A program made the translations under genes and the position numbers. The notes under the pieces are model-generated. The model made no database searches and was not told where the DNA came from. It was given only the letters and a program-made list of their open reading frames with translations. DNA of 64,000 nucleotides from Hydrogenophaga palleronii_A (GTDB lineage Bacteria > Pseudomonadota > Gammaproteobacteria > Burkholderiales > Burkholderiaceae_C): assembly GCF_031457455.1 (NCBI RefSeq), contig NZ_JAVDWU010000011.1:1-64000 (forward strand), read 5' to 3'. Positions 43,112 through 52,760 of this stretch are shown here, piece by piece; position 1 is the first letter of the stretch; the number at the start of each line of letters is the position of its first letter.

Positions 43112-44194
43112 ATGCCCACTCAGCCTGAAACCTTCTGGTCTTCATGCGGTCACGACCGCCTTTCCAGCGACGCGCGAGGCTGGCTGGTGCCCACTGCCGA
43201 CTACTGGCACCTGTGGCTGGAGCGGCCCGAGCTGGCGCTGGTGGAGGAGTCGTGTGACGCCGAGCGTGCGTTGCACGAGGCTTTGCAGCATGACCCTTTG
43301 CGTGCGGTGCCGCGGGCGGAGCTGGATGCCTTGGCGGACGACGACGTGCGGGCCAATCACCGGCTGTTCCTTGATTTTCGCGATGCCGTGATGGCGGCGG
43401 GTTCGCTTGAGGCGGCCTATGCCGGTTTCTTCAAGCAAGGCTCCATTGTGGTGCCGCCGCTGTTCCTGGACCTCATGGTGCAGGCCATCGTCAGCCACTT
43501 GCTGGCAGACGAGGCAGATCCCCTGTGCTGGCGAGCAGCTGAAATGCTGTTCCGTCGGCAACGGGTGAGTGTGAGCGAGGGGCGGGTGCTCAGCGGTGAC
43601 GCCGACACGCTGGACATGCTGAACGAGACGGGTGGCGCTGGCGCGGTGGGGCGGCTGCTGTTGCAGGGCGGGGCTGCCTTGCCTGCGGTGCAGGTGGAGG
43701 TGTTGGCCGAGGCCAATGGCGCGCGCTACATGGAAAGCCGGTTGGGTGCGGGGCGGTTCAACTTCGTGCTGGACCTGACGCACGAGGTGCAGAACGAGCT
43801 GCCGCACGGGCTCACGCTCACGATGACGCGCTCAAACTCCGGGCTGAAGGCCTTGGCCCGCGTGTTGCAACGCTGGGTGCGGCATTTCCTGGGGACGGGC
43901 GTTCAGATCCGCCCGGAAGCACGGGTGGACGATCCGTCTTGGCGCTGGCACCTGGGGCTCGACGTGGAATCCAGTCGATTGCTCAACGATCTCTACCAGG
44001 GTCACGCGGTGGAGCCCGAGCGGCAGGCGCGCCTGATCAGCCTGTTTCGCCTGCAGTTCGATGATCCTGCCCACGTCTTGCCCGAAATGCACGGCAAGCC
44101 GGTGTACCTGGGCATGGCCATGACCGAGGGCGGCCTGCTCAAGCTTAAGCCACAGAATCTGCTGCTCAATCTGCCGCTGGCGAACCGGTCGTAG
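43112..44194 (+). CDS. DUF6352 family protein
   Basis: 360 residues from the ATG at 43112. The sequence begins ETFWSSCGHDRLSSDARGWLVPTADYWHLWLERPEL, which I recognise as the family often annotated DUF6352 in Burkholderiales. No signal peptide, membrane span or catalytic motif is visible; it is likely cytosolic. It is convergent with icmF, separated by a hairpin. The function is unknown. Confidence 0.72.
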   Translation: MPTQPETFWSSCGHDRLSSDARGWLVPTADYWHLWLERPELALVEESCDAERALHEALQHDPLRAVPRAELDALADDDVRANHRLFLDFRDAVMAAGSLEAAYAGFFKQGSIVVPPLFLDLMVQAIVSHLLADEADPLCWRAAEMLFRRQRVSVSEGRVLSGDADTLDMLNETGGAGAVGRLLLQGGAALPAVQVEVLAEANGARYMESRLGAGRFNFVLDLTHEVQNELPHGLTLTMTRSNSGLKALARVLQRWVRHFLGTGVQIRPEARVDDPSWRWHLGLDVESSRLLNDLYQGHAVEPERQARLISLFRLQFDDPAHVLPEMHGKPVYLGMAMTEGGLLKLKPQNLLLNLPLANRS

Positions 44195-44203
44195 GCGCTC
44201 CCT

Positions 44204-44219
44204 GGCGCCCGAGGGCGCC
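44204..44219. terminator. Small hairpin between convergent genes
   Basis: GGCGCC (44204-44209) and GGCGCC (44214-44219) with loop CGAG, between the ends of the DUF6352 gene and icmF. There is no T tract on either side, so function as a terminator is uncertain. Confidence 0.35.
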
Positions 44220-44240
44220 GGCTGTGCTGGGCAGCCAGCT

Positions 44241-47200
44241 TCACATGTTGCGCCGGTACTGCCCCCCCACCTCGAACAGGGCGCGCGTGATCTGCCCCAG
44301 GGAGCACACGCGCACCGCATCCATCAGCACCTCGAACACGTTGCCGTTGTCGATCACCGACTGCTGCAGGCGTTTGAGCATGGCGGGCGATGCGCTGGCA
44401 TGGCGGGCATGGAAGTCGGCCAGACGCTGCAACTGGCTCTGTTTCTCTTCGTCGGTGGAGCGGGCGAGTTCCAGCGTGTCGGGTGCGGCCTCGCCGTTGG
44501 GGTTGCGGAAGGTGTTCACGCCCACGATGGGGTACTCACCCGTGTGCTTGAGCATCTCGTAGTGCATGGACTCGTCCTGGATCTTGCCGCGCTGGTAGCC
44601 GGTTTCCATCGCGCCCAGCACGCCGCCGCGCTCGGCGATCTTTTCGAACTCCTGCAGCACCGCCTCTTCCACCAGTTCGGTGAGCTCGTCGATGATGAAG
44701 GCGCCCTGGTTAGGGTTTTCGTTTTTGGCCAGACCCCACTCGCGGTTGATGATGAGCTGGATCGCCATGGCGCGACGCACCGAATCTTCCGTGGGCGTGG
44801 TGATGGCCTCGTCGAAGGCGTTGGTGTGCAGGCTGTTGCAGTTGTCGTAAATGGCGATCAGCGCTTGCAGTGTGGTGCGGATGTCGTTGAACTGGATCTC
44901 TTGCGCGTGCAGTGAGCGGCCACTGGTCTGCACGTGGTACTTTAATTTCTGGCTGCGTTCGTTGGCGCCGTACTTGTCGCGCATGGCCACGGCCCAGATG
45001 CGGCGGGCCACCCGCCCCAGCACGGTGTACTCCGGGTCCATGCCGTTGCTGAAGAAGAAGCTCAGGTTGGGCGCGAAGTCGTCGATGTGCATGCCGCGCG
45101 CCAGGTACGCCTCCACGAAGGTGAAGCCGTTGCTGAGCGTGAAGGCGAGCTGGCTGATGGGGTTGGCGCCGGCCTCGGCGATGTGGTAGCCACTGATGCT
45201 CACCGAATAGAAGTTGCGCACGTCGTGGTGCACGAAATACTCGGCGATGTCGCCCATCACCTTCAGGCTGAACTCGGTCGAGAAGATGCAGGTGTTCTGG
45301 CCTTGGTCTTCCTTCAGGATGTCGGCCTGCACCGTGCCGCGCACGTTGGCCAACACCCACTCGCGGATCTTGGCGGCTTCGGTGGCGGTGGGCTCGCGGC
45401 CGTTCTCCGCCTGAAACTTTTCCAGGTTCTGGTCGATGGCGGTGTTCATGAACATCGCCAGGATGCTGGGTGCCGGTCCGTTGATGGTCATGGAAACCGA
45501 CGTGGCCGGGTGGCAGAGGTCGAAGCCGCTGTAGAGCACTTTCATGTCGTCCAGCGTGGCAATGCTCACACCGGAGTTGCCCACCTTGCCGTAGATGTCG
45601 GGACGCGGGTCGGGGTCGTTACCGTAGAGCGTGACCGAGTCGAAGGCGGTGGAGAGGCGCTTGGCAGGCGTGCCGGCAGAGAGCAGCTTGAAGCGGCGGT
45701 TGGTGCGGAAGGCGTCGCCTTCACCGGCGAACATGCGGGTAGGGTCTTCGCCTTCGCGCTTGAAGGCGAAGGTGCCGGCGGTGTAGGGGAAGCTGCCGGG
45801 CACGTTGTCCAGCATCAGCCACTTCAGGATCTCGCCATGGTCTTCGTACTGCGGCAGAGCCACCTTGCGGATGGTGGTGCCAGAAAGGCTCTTGGTGGTC
45901 AGCGCGGTGCGGATTTCCTTGTCGCGGATCTTCACCACGTACTCGTCGCCCGCGTAGGCCTTCTGCATGTCGGGCCATTGGGCCAGCAGCTTGCGGGCGG
46001 CCGGGTCCTGGTTGAGTTCGCGTACCTGGGCCAGGTCGATCACGGCTTCGGCTGCGCGCGAGCGCTCCGGCTTCTCCACACGCAGCATGGCTGCGCTGGC
46101 GTGCAGCTGCTGGATTTCACGCGCCAGGCGCGCCTGCTCGCGCGCTGCCTTTTTGTAGCCGCGCACGGTGTCGCTGATCTCCGCCAGGTAGCGCGTGCGT
46201 GCGCCGGGCACGATGGGGGTCTGGTTGGTGCTGTGGCGCACGGCCACCTGGGGCAAGCGGCCTTCGGCCAGTGCCAGCCCCAGTTCGGTCAGGCGGACCT
46301 TGAGCGCCTGATACAGGGCGGTCACACCGTCGTCGTTGAAGCGCGCGGCCATTGTGCCGAACACCGGCATCTGTTCGGTGGGCGTGGTCCAGGCTTCCTT
46401 GTTGCGCTGCACCTGCTTGGCCACGTCGCGCAGCGCGTCACTGGCGCCTTTGCGGTCGAACTTGTTGATGGCCACGAACTCCGCGAAGTCGAGCATATCG
46501 ATCTTCTCCAGCTGGCTGGCGGCGCCGAATTCCGGCGTCATCACGTACATGGGAATGTCCACGTGCGGCACGATGGCCGCGTCGCCCTGGCCGATGCCGG
46601 AGGTCTCGACGATGATCAAGTCAAAGGCGGCGACCTTGCAGGCGGCGATCACGTCGGGCAGGGCGGCGCTGATTTCGCTACCAAAGTCGCGAGTGGCGAG
46701 GCTTCGCATGAACACGCGTTGCTCTTGTTGCCATGGCCCGATCGCATTCATGCGGATGCGGTCGCCCAGCAGCGCACCGCCACTCTTGCGGCGCGAGGGA
46801 TCGATGCTGATCACCGCCACGCGCATCGCATCGTCTTGATCCAGCCGCAGGCGGCGAATGAGTTCGTCGGTGAGCGAGGACTTGCCTGCGCCGCCGGTGC
46901 CGGTGATGCCCAGAACCGGCACTTTGCGCGCCTTGGCCTGTTCGTGCAGGGCGGTCACGATCGACGGATCGGCCTTGCCACTTTCCAGCGCCGTGATGAG
47001 TTGGGCCAGCGCGCACCAGTTCATCTCGCCCTGGCCTTCGATGGCACTCAGCGCCTTGGGTGCGTGCGGGGTGAGGTCACGATCGCAGCGCATCACCATT
47101 TCGCCGATCATGCCGGCCAGGCCCATGCGCTGGCCGTCTTCGGGGCTGTAGATGCGCGCCACGCCGTAGTCCTGCAGCTCGCGGATCTCGCTGGGCACGA

Positions 47201-47534
47201 TCACGCCACCGCCGCCACCGAACACCTGGATGTGCTCGCCCCCGCGTGCCTTGAGCAGGTCCACCATGTACTTGAAGTACTCCACATGGCCGCCCTGGTA
47301 CGAGCTGATGGCAATGCCCTGCACGTCTTCCTGCAGGGCCGCCGTCACCACTTCGTCCACGCTGCGGTTGTGGCCCAGGTGGATCACCTCGGCGCCCATG
47401 CCTTGCAGGATGCGACGCATGATGTTGATGGCCGCGTCGTGGCCGTCAAACAGGCTGGCGGCGGTGACGAAGCGCACCTTGTGCGTGGGGCGGTAGCTGG
47501 CGAGGGCCTGGTAGTCGGCGTTGAGTTGGGTCAT
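44241..47534 (-). CDS. icmF: Fused isobutyryl-CoA mutase IcmF
   Basis: 1097 residues. It isomerises isobutyryl-CoA and n-butyryl-CoA (and in some members isovaleryl-CoA to pivalyl-CoA) with adenosylcobalamin. Three parts are visible: the B12-binding domain (FVTAASLFDGHDAAINIM with the cobalt-ligand His, then GGGGGVIVPSEI), a MeaB-like GTPase chaperone domain (GITGTGGAGKSSLTDEL at about residues 207-223, NKFDRKG), and the mutase domain from about residue 560 to the end (YTAGTFAFKREGEDPTRMFAGEG). It follows ppk2 after 35 bp in the same direction. No cobalamin riboswitch is seen upstream. Confidence 0.96.
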   Translation of the reverse strand: MTQLNADYQALASYRPTHKVRFVTAASLFDGHDAAINIMRRILQGMGAEVIHLGHNRSVDEVVTAALQEDVQGIAISSYQGGHVEYFKYMVDLLKARGGEHIQVFGGGGGVIVPSEIRELQDYGVARIYSPEDGQRMGLAGMIGEMVMRCDRDLTPHAPKALSAIEGQGEMNWCALAQLITALESGKADPSIVTALHEQAKARKVPVLGITGTGGAGKSSLTDELIRRLRLDQDDAMRVAVISIDPSRRKSGGALLGDRIRMNAIGPWQQEQRVFMRSLATRDFGSEISAALPDVIAACKVAAFDLIIVETSGIGQGDAAIVPHVDIPMYVMTPEFGAASQLEKIDMLDFAEFVAINKFDRKGASDALRDVAKQVQRNKEAWTTPTEQMPVFGTMAARFNDDGVTALYQALKVRLTELGLALAEGRLPQVAVRHSTNQTPIVPGARTRYLAEISDTVRGYKKAAREQARLAREIQQLHASAAMLRVEKPERSRAAEAVIDLAQVRELNQDPAARKLLAQWPDMQKAYAGDEYVVKIRDKEIRTALTTKSLSGTTIRKVALPQYEDHGEILKWLMLDNVPGSFPYTAGTFAFKREGEDPTRMFAGEGDAFRTNRRFKLLSAGTPAKRLSTAFDSVTLYGNDPDPRPDIYGKVGNSGVSIATLDDMKVLYSGFDLCHPATSVSMTINGPAPSILAMFMNTAIDQNLEKFQAENGREPTATEAAKIREWVLANVRGTVQADILKEDQGQNTCIFSTEFSLKVMGDIAEYFVHHDVRNFYSVSISGYHIAEAGANPISQLAFTLSNGFTFVEAYLARGMHIDDFAPNLSFFFSNGMDPEYTVLGRVARRIWAVAMRDKYGANERSQKLKYHVQTSGRSLHAQEIQFNDIRTTLQALIAIYDNCNSLHTNAFDEAITTPTEDSVRRAMAIQLIINREWGLAKNENPNQGAFIIDELTELVEEAVLQEFEKIAERGGVLGAMETGYQRGKIQDESMHYEMLKHTGEYPIVGVNTFRNPNGEAAPDTLELARSTDEEKQSQLQRLADFHARHASASPAMLKRLQQSVIDNGNVFEVLMDAVRVCSLGQITRALFEVGGQYRRNM

Positions 47535-47569
47535 GGCGGGTGGGGTTGGGTCAGGTCAGGTATTCAATG

Positions 47570-48451
<882 letters not shown>

Positions 48452-48507
48452 GCAGTGCTCCGGTAGGCCACGGGTGCGATGAGCCGGGCAACGGGTGGAC
48501 GGGATTG

Positions 48508-48531
48508 ATTGACGTTTACGTAAACGTCAAT
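48508..48531. promoter_or_regulatory. 24-bp perfect palindrome upstream of ppk2-icmF, candidate operator
   Basis: The half-site ATTGACGTTTAC is followed directly by its reverse complement. It starts 57 bp upstream of the ppk2 ATG and contains TTGACG in both directions. The shape and the ACGT-containing arms resemble operators of MerR-type regulators such as LiuR that control branched-chain amino acid and acyl-CoA breakdown, which would suit icmF. The regulator itself is not in the window. Confidence 0.65.
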
Positions 48532-48652
48532 TGTGAATCTTACTCCAGCACTTTGTCAAAGACCATGGTGTTCACCCTTGGTTGAGGGTCTCCCGCCGTC
48601 GTGTTCTGAGGTCGCATGCCCGGTCTGGTCTTGTGAGTGCCGGGGCATAAAA

Positions 48653-48673
48653 ATACCCTAAGGAGTATAAAAT
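48653..48673 (+). promoter_or_regulatory. Candidate CsoR-family operator overlapping a -10 element
   Basis: ATACCCTAAGGAGTAT (48653-48668) is an imperfect inverted repeat with ATAC/GTAT ends and C/G inner positions, as in operators of CsoR/CstR-type repressors. It overlaps TATAAAAT (48666-48673), a good -10. A repressor bound here would block the promoter of the downstream csoR-like/persulfide dioxygenase pair. Confidence 0.55.
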
Positions 48674-48740
48674 TGCGGATCCTTTGTCCCTGTCACCATC
48701 CATCCCGCCTTGCCGGGATGGAACCCAATGGAGCCCATTC

Positions 48741-48986
48741 ATGACCATCGTCCGAGATGCTGAGCGCAAACGTTCACTGATTCTGCGACTCAAGCGCGCA
48801 GAAGGCCAGGTGCGAGGCATTCAGAAGCTCATCGAGACCGAAGCCGACTGCGAGAAGGTGGCCCAGCAACTGGCTGCCGTGCGCAAGGCGCTCGACAAAT
48901 CCTTCTTCGCCCTGGTGGGCTGCGTGATCGCTGAGGGCAGCGTGCCGGCCGACGACGTGGCCGAGATGCTGTCGAAATATTCCTGA
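48741..48986 (+). CDS. CsoR/RcnR-family (DUF156) repressor, likely thiol/persulfide-sensing
   Basis: 81 residues from the ATG at 48741; a longer in-frame reading from 48684 overlaps the promoter region. The four-helix family pattern is clear (LKRAEGQVRGIQKLIETEADCEKVAQQLAAVRKAL). The only cysteines are Cys37 and Cys61. The copper ligands of CsoR (His61 and Cys65 in the Mycobacterium numbering) are missing. CstR uses two cysteines for persulfide, but with a different spacing. With a persulfide dioxygenase gene 16 bp downstream and the operator upstream, sulfide/persulfide sensing is likely (inference). Confidence 0.85.
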   Translation: MTIVRDAERKRSLILRLKRAEGQVRGIQKLIETEADCEKVAQQLAAVRKALDKSFFALVGCVIAEGSVPADDVAEMLSKYS

Positions 48987-49002
48987 CATAAGGAGGATTG
49001 CC

Positions 49003-50118
49003 ATGAAACCGATTCAGCTTTTTGACCCCACCTCCAGCACCTACACCTATGTGCTGTTTGACCAGGGCACGCGCGACGCCGTCATCATCGACCCGGTGGA
49101 TGAGCAGCTTGAACGCGACCTGGCCACGCTGCGCGAATACGGACTCAAGCTGGTGTGGGCGGTGGAGACCCATGCCCATGCCGACCACATCACCAGCGCT
49201 GGCAAGCTGGCCGAACTGGCAGGTGCTCGCACCGCCGCGCCACAAGGCTGTGGCATCGGCACCGCCGGGGTGCAGCTCCGGCATGGCGACAGTCTCCCTT
49301 TTGGCGGCGAAACCCTCAAGGCCCTGCACACCCCGGGGCACACGGCGGGCAGCATGAGTTATGTGTGGCGGGACCATGTGTTCACGGGCGACACATTGCT
49401 GATCAACGGCTGTGGCCGAACCGATTTCCAGTCAGGCAATGCTTCGGATCTGTACCGCAGCCTGACCGAGGTGTTGTTTGCCTTGCCAGACGACACCACC
49501 GTCTGGCCAGGTCACGACTACCAGGGGCGCAGCCACTCCACCATCGGGCAGGAAAGGTCTGGCAATCCGCGCGTTGCTGGCAAGAGCGAGGCCGAGTTCG
49601 TGGCCATCATGGCGGCGCTGGACCTGCCCAAGCCGAAGCGGATCGATGAAGCAGTCCCTGCCAACCTGACCTCGGGCATCCGGCACGACCTGGATGGTGC
49701 CTTGCTCCTGCAGCCCCGCCCGGTCCAGGCCGGTTACGCCGGTGACGTGTCGCCGCAACTCGCCTGGCAATGGGTGCAGGAGGGAGTGGCGACCCTGGTG
49801 GACGTGCGGACGGACGCCGAGCGCGAATGGGTTGGTTTTGTACCGGATGCGCTCGCCGTGGCCTGGAAGCAGTGGCCCGGCATGGCCATGAATCCGGCGT
49901 TTGACGAGGGCGTCCGCCAGGCGGGCGCTGGCGGCAAGAAGCTGGTGATGCTGTGTCGCAGCGGTGTGCGGTCCATTGCTGCCGCCAAGCGGGCGACCGA
50001 ACTGGGCCTGGAGGCCTACAACATCCTCGAGGGATTTGAGGGCGATCCCGACGCCCAGGCACAACGCGGGCATCGCGGGGGCTGGAAGCGCCACGGCCTG
50101 CCCTGGCGCCAGAACTGA
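49003..50118 (+). CDS. Persulfide dioxygenase-rhodanese fusion (ETHE1/Blh-like)
   Basis: 371 residues. The N-terminal metallo-beta-lactamase fold has the metal site H57xH59xDH62 (ETHAHADHITS), HTPGHTAGSMSYV, FTGDTLLINGCGRTDFQSG and WPGHDYQGRSHSTIGQE, the ETHE1-type pattern of enzymes that oxidise glutathione persulfide to sulfite. The C-terminal rhodanese domain (about 250-371) has VDVRTDAEREWVGF and the active-site Cys318 in CRSGVRS, suited to take the product or persulfide sulfur. A Shine-Dalgarno AAGGAGG lies upstream. The pair with the DUF156 gene forms one operon. Confidence 0.9.
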   Translation: MKPIQLFDPTSSTYTYVLFDQGTRDAVIIDPVDEQLERDLATLREYGLKLVWAVETHAHADHITSAGKLAELAGARTAAPQGCGIGTAGVQLRHGDSLPFGGETLKALHTPGHTAGSMSYVWRDHVFTGDTLLINGCGRTDFQSGNASDLYRSLTEVLFALPDDTTVWPGHDYQGRSHSTIGQERSGNPRVAGKSEAEFVAIMAALDLPKPKRIDEAVPANLTSGIRHDLDGALLLQPRPVQAGYAGDVSPQLAWQWVQEGVATLVDVRTDAEREWVGFVPDALAVAWKQWPGMAMNPAFDEGVRQAGAGGKKLVMLCRSGVRSIAAAKRATELGLEAYNILEGFEGDPDAQAQRGHRGGWKRHGLPWRQN

Positions 50119-50186
50119 TCGCGGCCGTCCGGTTGCAAGCCCTTTTATCGGCGGCTATACATCAAACTTGAGTAGAAAGAGTAACA

Positions 50187-50210
50187 ACCCCTGTCAGATA
50201 TGACAGGGGT
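50187..50210. other. Perfect hairpin between the persulfide and quorum-sensing genes
   Basis: ACCCCTGTCA (50187-50196) and TGACAGGGGT (50201-50210) with loop GATA form a 10-bp perfect stem 62 bp upstream of the cqsA-like start. There is no T tract after it, so it may be a poor terminator for the dioxygenase operon, or an operator or 5'-UTR structure of cqsA. Confidence 0.5.
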
Positions 50211-50271
50211 CACGGTCATATTGCCCAATTTCTTCTTTCAATGGGGTTTTCCATCCTTTTAGGAGAACACC

Positions 50272-51528
50272 ATGGAAGCGTTGGGGCAAATTGAATCCAC
50301 CAAATCTCGAGATCCCGGCCTGTCGGCCACCTTGCAAGCAAGAATCGAGCGGGAATTCATGCCCCGCTGGAATGGTTCCTGGGGCGGCAAATTTGTGCTG
50401 CACGGGCGGGCGCCTGGGCCCAATGCCGTGCGGCTCGACGGCAATGACTACCTGGGTGTGACCGGCCACCCGGACATCGTCAAAGCCCAGGTCGATGCCA
50501 TCACCAAGAGCAGCGAATTCGTCGTTCAATCGGGCGTTTTCCTGCTGCAACAGCATCCCTCCCGGGTGTTCGAGCAGACCCTGGCCGACTGGGTGGGCAA
50601 GGAAGACGCGTTCCTGTGCCAGTCCGGCTATTCGGCGAATGTGGGCCTGCTGCAGTCGATCGCAGACCCGCAGACGCCGGTCTACATCGACACCATGGCC
50701 CACACCTCGCTTTGGGAAGGTGCGCATGCGGCCCGAGCGCCGGCACATGCGTTCCGCCACAACGACCCCGATCACCTCGATCGCATGATGAGCAAGAAAG
50801 GGCCTGGTGTTGTGGTGGTGGATTCGGTCTACAGCACCACCGGCGCCGTGTGCCCGCTGAAGGCCATGGTGGAGGTGGTCGAAAAGCACGGCAGCATGAT
50901 CCTGGTCGATGAATCCCACTCACTGGGCACCCATGGCCCGGCGGGGGCGGGACTGTGCGCCGAACTGGGGCTGACCGATCGCGTGCATTTCATCTCCGCG
51001 AGTCTGGCCAAGTCGGTGGCCGGGCGCGCCGGCTTCTTCACCGCGCCCGCCAGCATGCGCTACTACATCCTGAGTTCAAGTTACCCGAACATCTTCAGTT
51101 CGTGCCTGCTGCCCTCGGAAATCGCCGGCCTCAAGGCCACGGTGGGGGTGTTGAAAGCGGCAGACGTGGCCCGCGAGCGACTCAGGAGCATGACGCGCCG
51201 GGTGCGGCAGTCCCTGTCCGACATGGGCTACCCGATCCACCAGGGCACCGAGCAGATCATTGCACTGGAGGCCGGCACCGAGCCCGAAACCATGGCGCTG
51301 CGGGATGCGCTCGAAGAGCGGGGCGTGTTCGGTGCCATCTTCTGTGCACCGGCAACCAGTCGCAATCGCGCCCTGGTACGCCTCACGCTGAACGCTGCAC
51401 TCACCGAAGCCGAGCTGGAACACCTGGAAGCCGTGGCCAGAGACATTGCGCCCATCGTGAAGCCCTGGGACTGGATCATTGCGCGACGGGCGCGGATGAA
51501 CGCGCAGAGCGCGACCCACGACGAGTGA
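50272..51528 (+). CDS. cqsA: Alpha-hydroxyketone autoinducer synthase (CqsA/LqsA family)
   Basis: 418 residues; Vibrio CqsA has 389. These PLP enzymes of the alpha-oxoamine synthase group condense an acyl-CoA with S-adenosylmethionine or an amino acid to make CAI-1/LAI-1-type signals. The PLP lysine is Lys247 in SASLAKSVAGRAG. LDGNDYLGVTGHPDIV, SGVFLLQQHPSRVFEQTL (with SSEFVVQSG before it), VDSVYSTTGAVCPL and DESHSLGTHGPAG follow. The presence of FVVQSG-like and YPNIFSSCLLP segments fits CqsA rather than KBL or BioF. The kinase and regulator next door support it. Confidence 0.87.
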   Translation: MEALGQIESTKSRDPGLSATLQARIEREFMPRWNGSWGGKFVLHGRAPGPNAVRLDGNDYLGVTGHPDIVKAQVDAITKSSEFVVQSGVFLLQQHPSRVFEQTLADWVGKEDAFLCQSGYSANVGLLQSIADPQTPVYIDTMAHTSLWEGAHAARAPAHAFRHNDPDHLDRMMSKKGPGVVVVDSVYSTTGAVCPLKAMVEVVEKHGSMILVDESHSLGTHGPAGAGLCAELGLTDRVHFISASLAKSVAGRAGFFTAPASMRYYILSSSYPNIFSSCLLPSEIAGLKATVGVLKAADVARERLRSMTRRVRQSLSDMGYPIHQGTEQIIALEAGTEPETMALRDALEERGVFGAIFCAPATSRNRALVRLTLNAALTEAELEHLEAVARDIAPIVKPWDWIIARRARMNAQSATHDE

Positions 51529-51770
51529 AGCAACGCCCTCCAGGGGCACCGCCGGGCTGGCTTTGCCAGACGGCCAGTGCCGCCCCCCATTGAAGGGGGT
51601 GACGCGAAGCGGCGCGGGGGTGTTTACTTCAGCTATTCATCGCGCCGGAGCGCCCACCCGCGACGAGTGAAATGACGCCCACCAGGGGCACCGCCGGGCT
51701 GGCTTTGCCAGACGGCCAGTGCCGCCCCCCTTGAGGGGGGTGACGCGAAGCGGCGCGGGGGGTGTACTAA
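51529..51770. repeat. Two tandem copies (C and D) of the dispersed palindromic repeat
   Basis: Two units of about 142 bp lie head to tail between the convergent cqsA and regulator genes. Each has ACGAGTGA (51521 and 51663), GGGGCACCGCCGGGCTGGC, GCCAGACGGCCAGTGCCGCC, a C-run/G-run stem and GACGCGAAGCGGCGCGGGG. They are the inverted form of copies A and B. The first unit begins inside the last codons of cqsA, so the second one carries a copy of its stop region. Confidence 0.7.
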
Positions 51771-52753
51771 TCATCGCAAATGGTGCGTGAGCTCATGCCG
51801 CTCAGCACGTGCTGGTAGCCATAGATGGGCTGAGGCAGCTCGTCGGCTTCCAGGGGGAAGGAGGCTGCCAGCAGCATGCTGTCGCTGCCCATGGGAATGG
51901 CTGGCGCCGTGCGCACGGGGCCGCGCAGCCCCAGTTGCTGGTGCAGTTCGACGGCCGCCAGCAGGCGTCCGGCCCGAACGGCGCGCACCGTGTCGAAAGG
52001 CAGACCCGCCGTGGCTACGAGTTCTGCCAGATCCCCCAGACTGGACGCGACTTCCAACTGCAGCCACTGGCAGCGCCCGGTGGCGTCCAGTCCGAGCAGA
52101 CCGAAGGGCTGGCCGAGCACGGCGTATTCGACCCAGTGCTGCTCGACATAAGCCTGGAGCGCCTGAGACACCGACGGTACCTGCAAGATTGACTGCTGGA
52201 CCGGCTGCAGCGCGCCCCGCCACATCGCATTGACCCGGGCATGCGGCGCAGTTGACAGTCTGCGCAGCACGCTCATGAGCAGCCGGGTGATGTCGGGCGC
52301 CTGTTTGGGCACGAACTGGTCGATGAGTCCGTTGTTGAAGGCCTGCACGGCGATCTGCTCGTCGGCCTGACCGGTCAGCAGCACGCGGGAACCCGGCCAG
52401 TCCAGTAAGGTGTCCAGCACCTGCAGGCCGTTGGTGCCGGGCATGGCGAAATCGATCACACAGGTTTTGGCCAGGTTGTACCGGGAGGGGTTGTTCCCCC
52501 AGTACCGGAGCACCTGAGGGATGAGCGGCTGACCCTGTCGCCAGCGATCGATCATCTGCAACTGGAGGTTGGCGTCGGCTTCCCAGCGGGCGGGTTCCTG
52601 GCGCATGCGTTCGCTGAAGCCCGACGGGCGGGAGAACAGCTCGATCTGCCAGTTGGCGGGCACCACCATGCCCAGCATGTCGAGGTAGTCAGGGTCGTCG
52701 TCGAGGAACAGGATGCTCCCCGGACGGTGAAAGAGTGAAAGTGTCAGTGCCAT
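51767..52753 (-). CDS. Response regulator of the quorum-sensing locus (LqsR-like context)
   Basis: 328 residues. The receiver domain has the acidic pocket LFLDDDPDYL, the phospho-acceptor Asp in TCVIDFAMPGTNGLQVLDTL at about residue 100, and LLTGQADEQIAV with a later Lys in FVPKQAPD. Between the pocket and the acceptor an insertion of about 35 residues (MRQEPARWEADANL and onward) is present, where normal receivers have about 45 residues in all. The C-terminal 170 residues have no recognisable HTH or enzyme domain. It lies 7 bp after the kinase gene on the same strand, so both form an operon. The output mode is unknown. Confidence 0.8.
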   Translation of the reverse strand: MALTLSLFHRPGSILFLDDDPDYLDMLGMVVPANWQIELFSRPSGFSERMRQEPARWEADANLQLQMIDRWRQGQPLIPQVLRYWGNNPSRYNLAKTCVIDFAMPGTNGLQVLDTLLDWPGSRVLLTGQADEQIAVQAFNNGLIDQFVPKQAPDITRLLMSVLRRLSTAPHARVNAMWRGALQPVQQSILQVPSVSQALQAYVEQHWVEYAVLGQPFGLLGLDATGRCQWLQLEVASSLGDLAELVATAGLPFDTVRAVRAGRLLAAVELHQQLGLRGPVRTAPAIPMGSDSMLLAASFPLEADELPQPIYGYQHVLSGMSSRTICDD

Positions 52754-52760
52754 CGCATTG

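Noticed and set aside
48452..48600. Cobalamin riboswitch upstream of ppk2-icmF
   Set aside because: No B12-box-like conserved segment seen; the region holds only the palindrome.
50272..51528. 8-amino-7-oxononanoate synthase (BioF) or 2-amino-3-ketobutyrate ligase (Kbl)
   Set aside because: No bio or tdh genes nearby; the CqsA-type segments and adjacent six-span kinase and regulator favour autoinducer synthesis.
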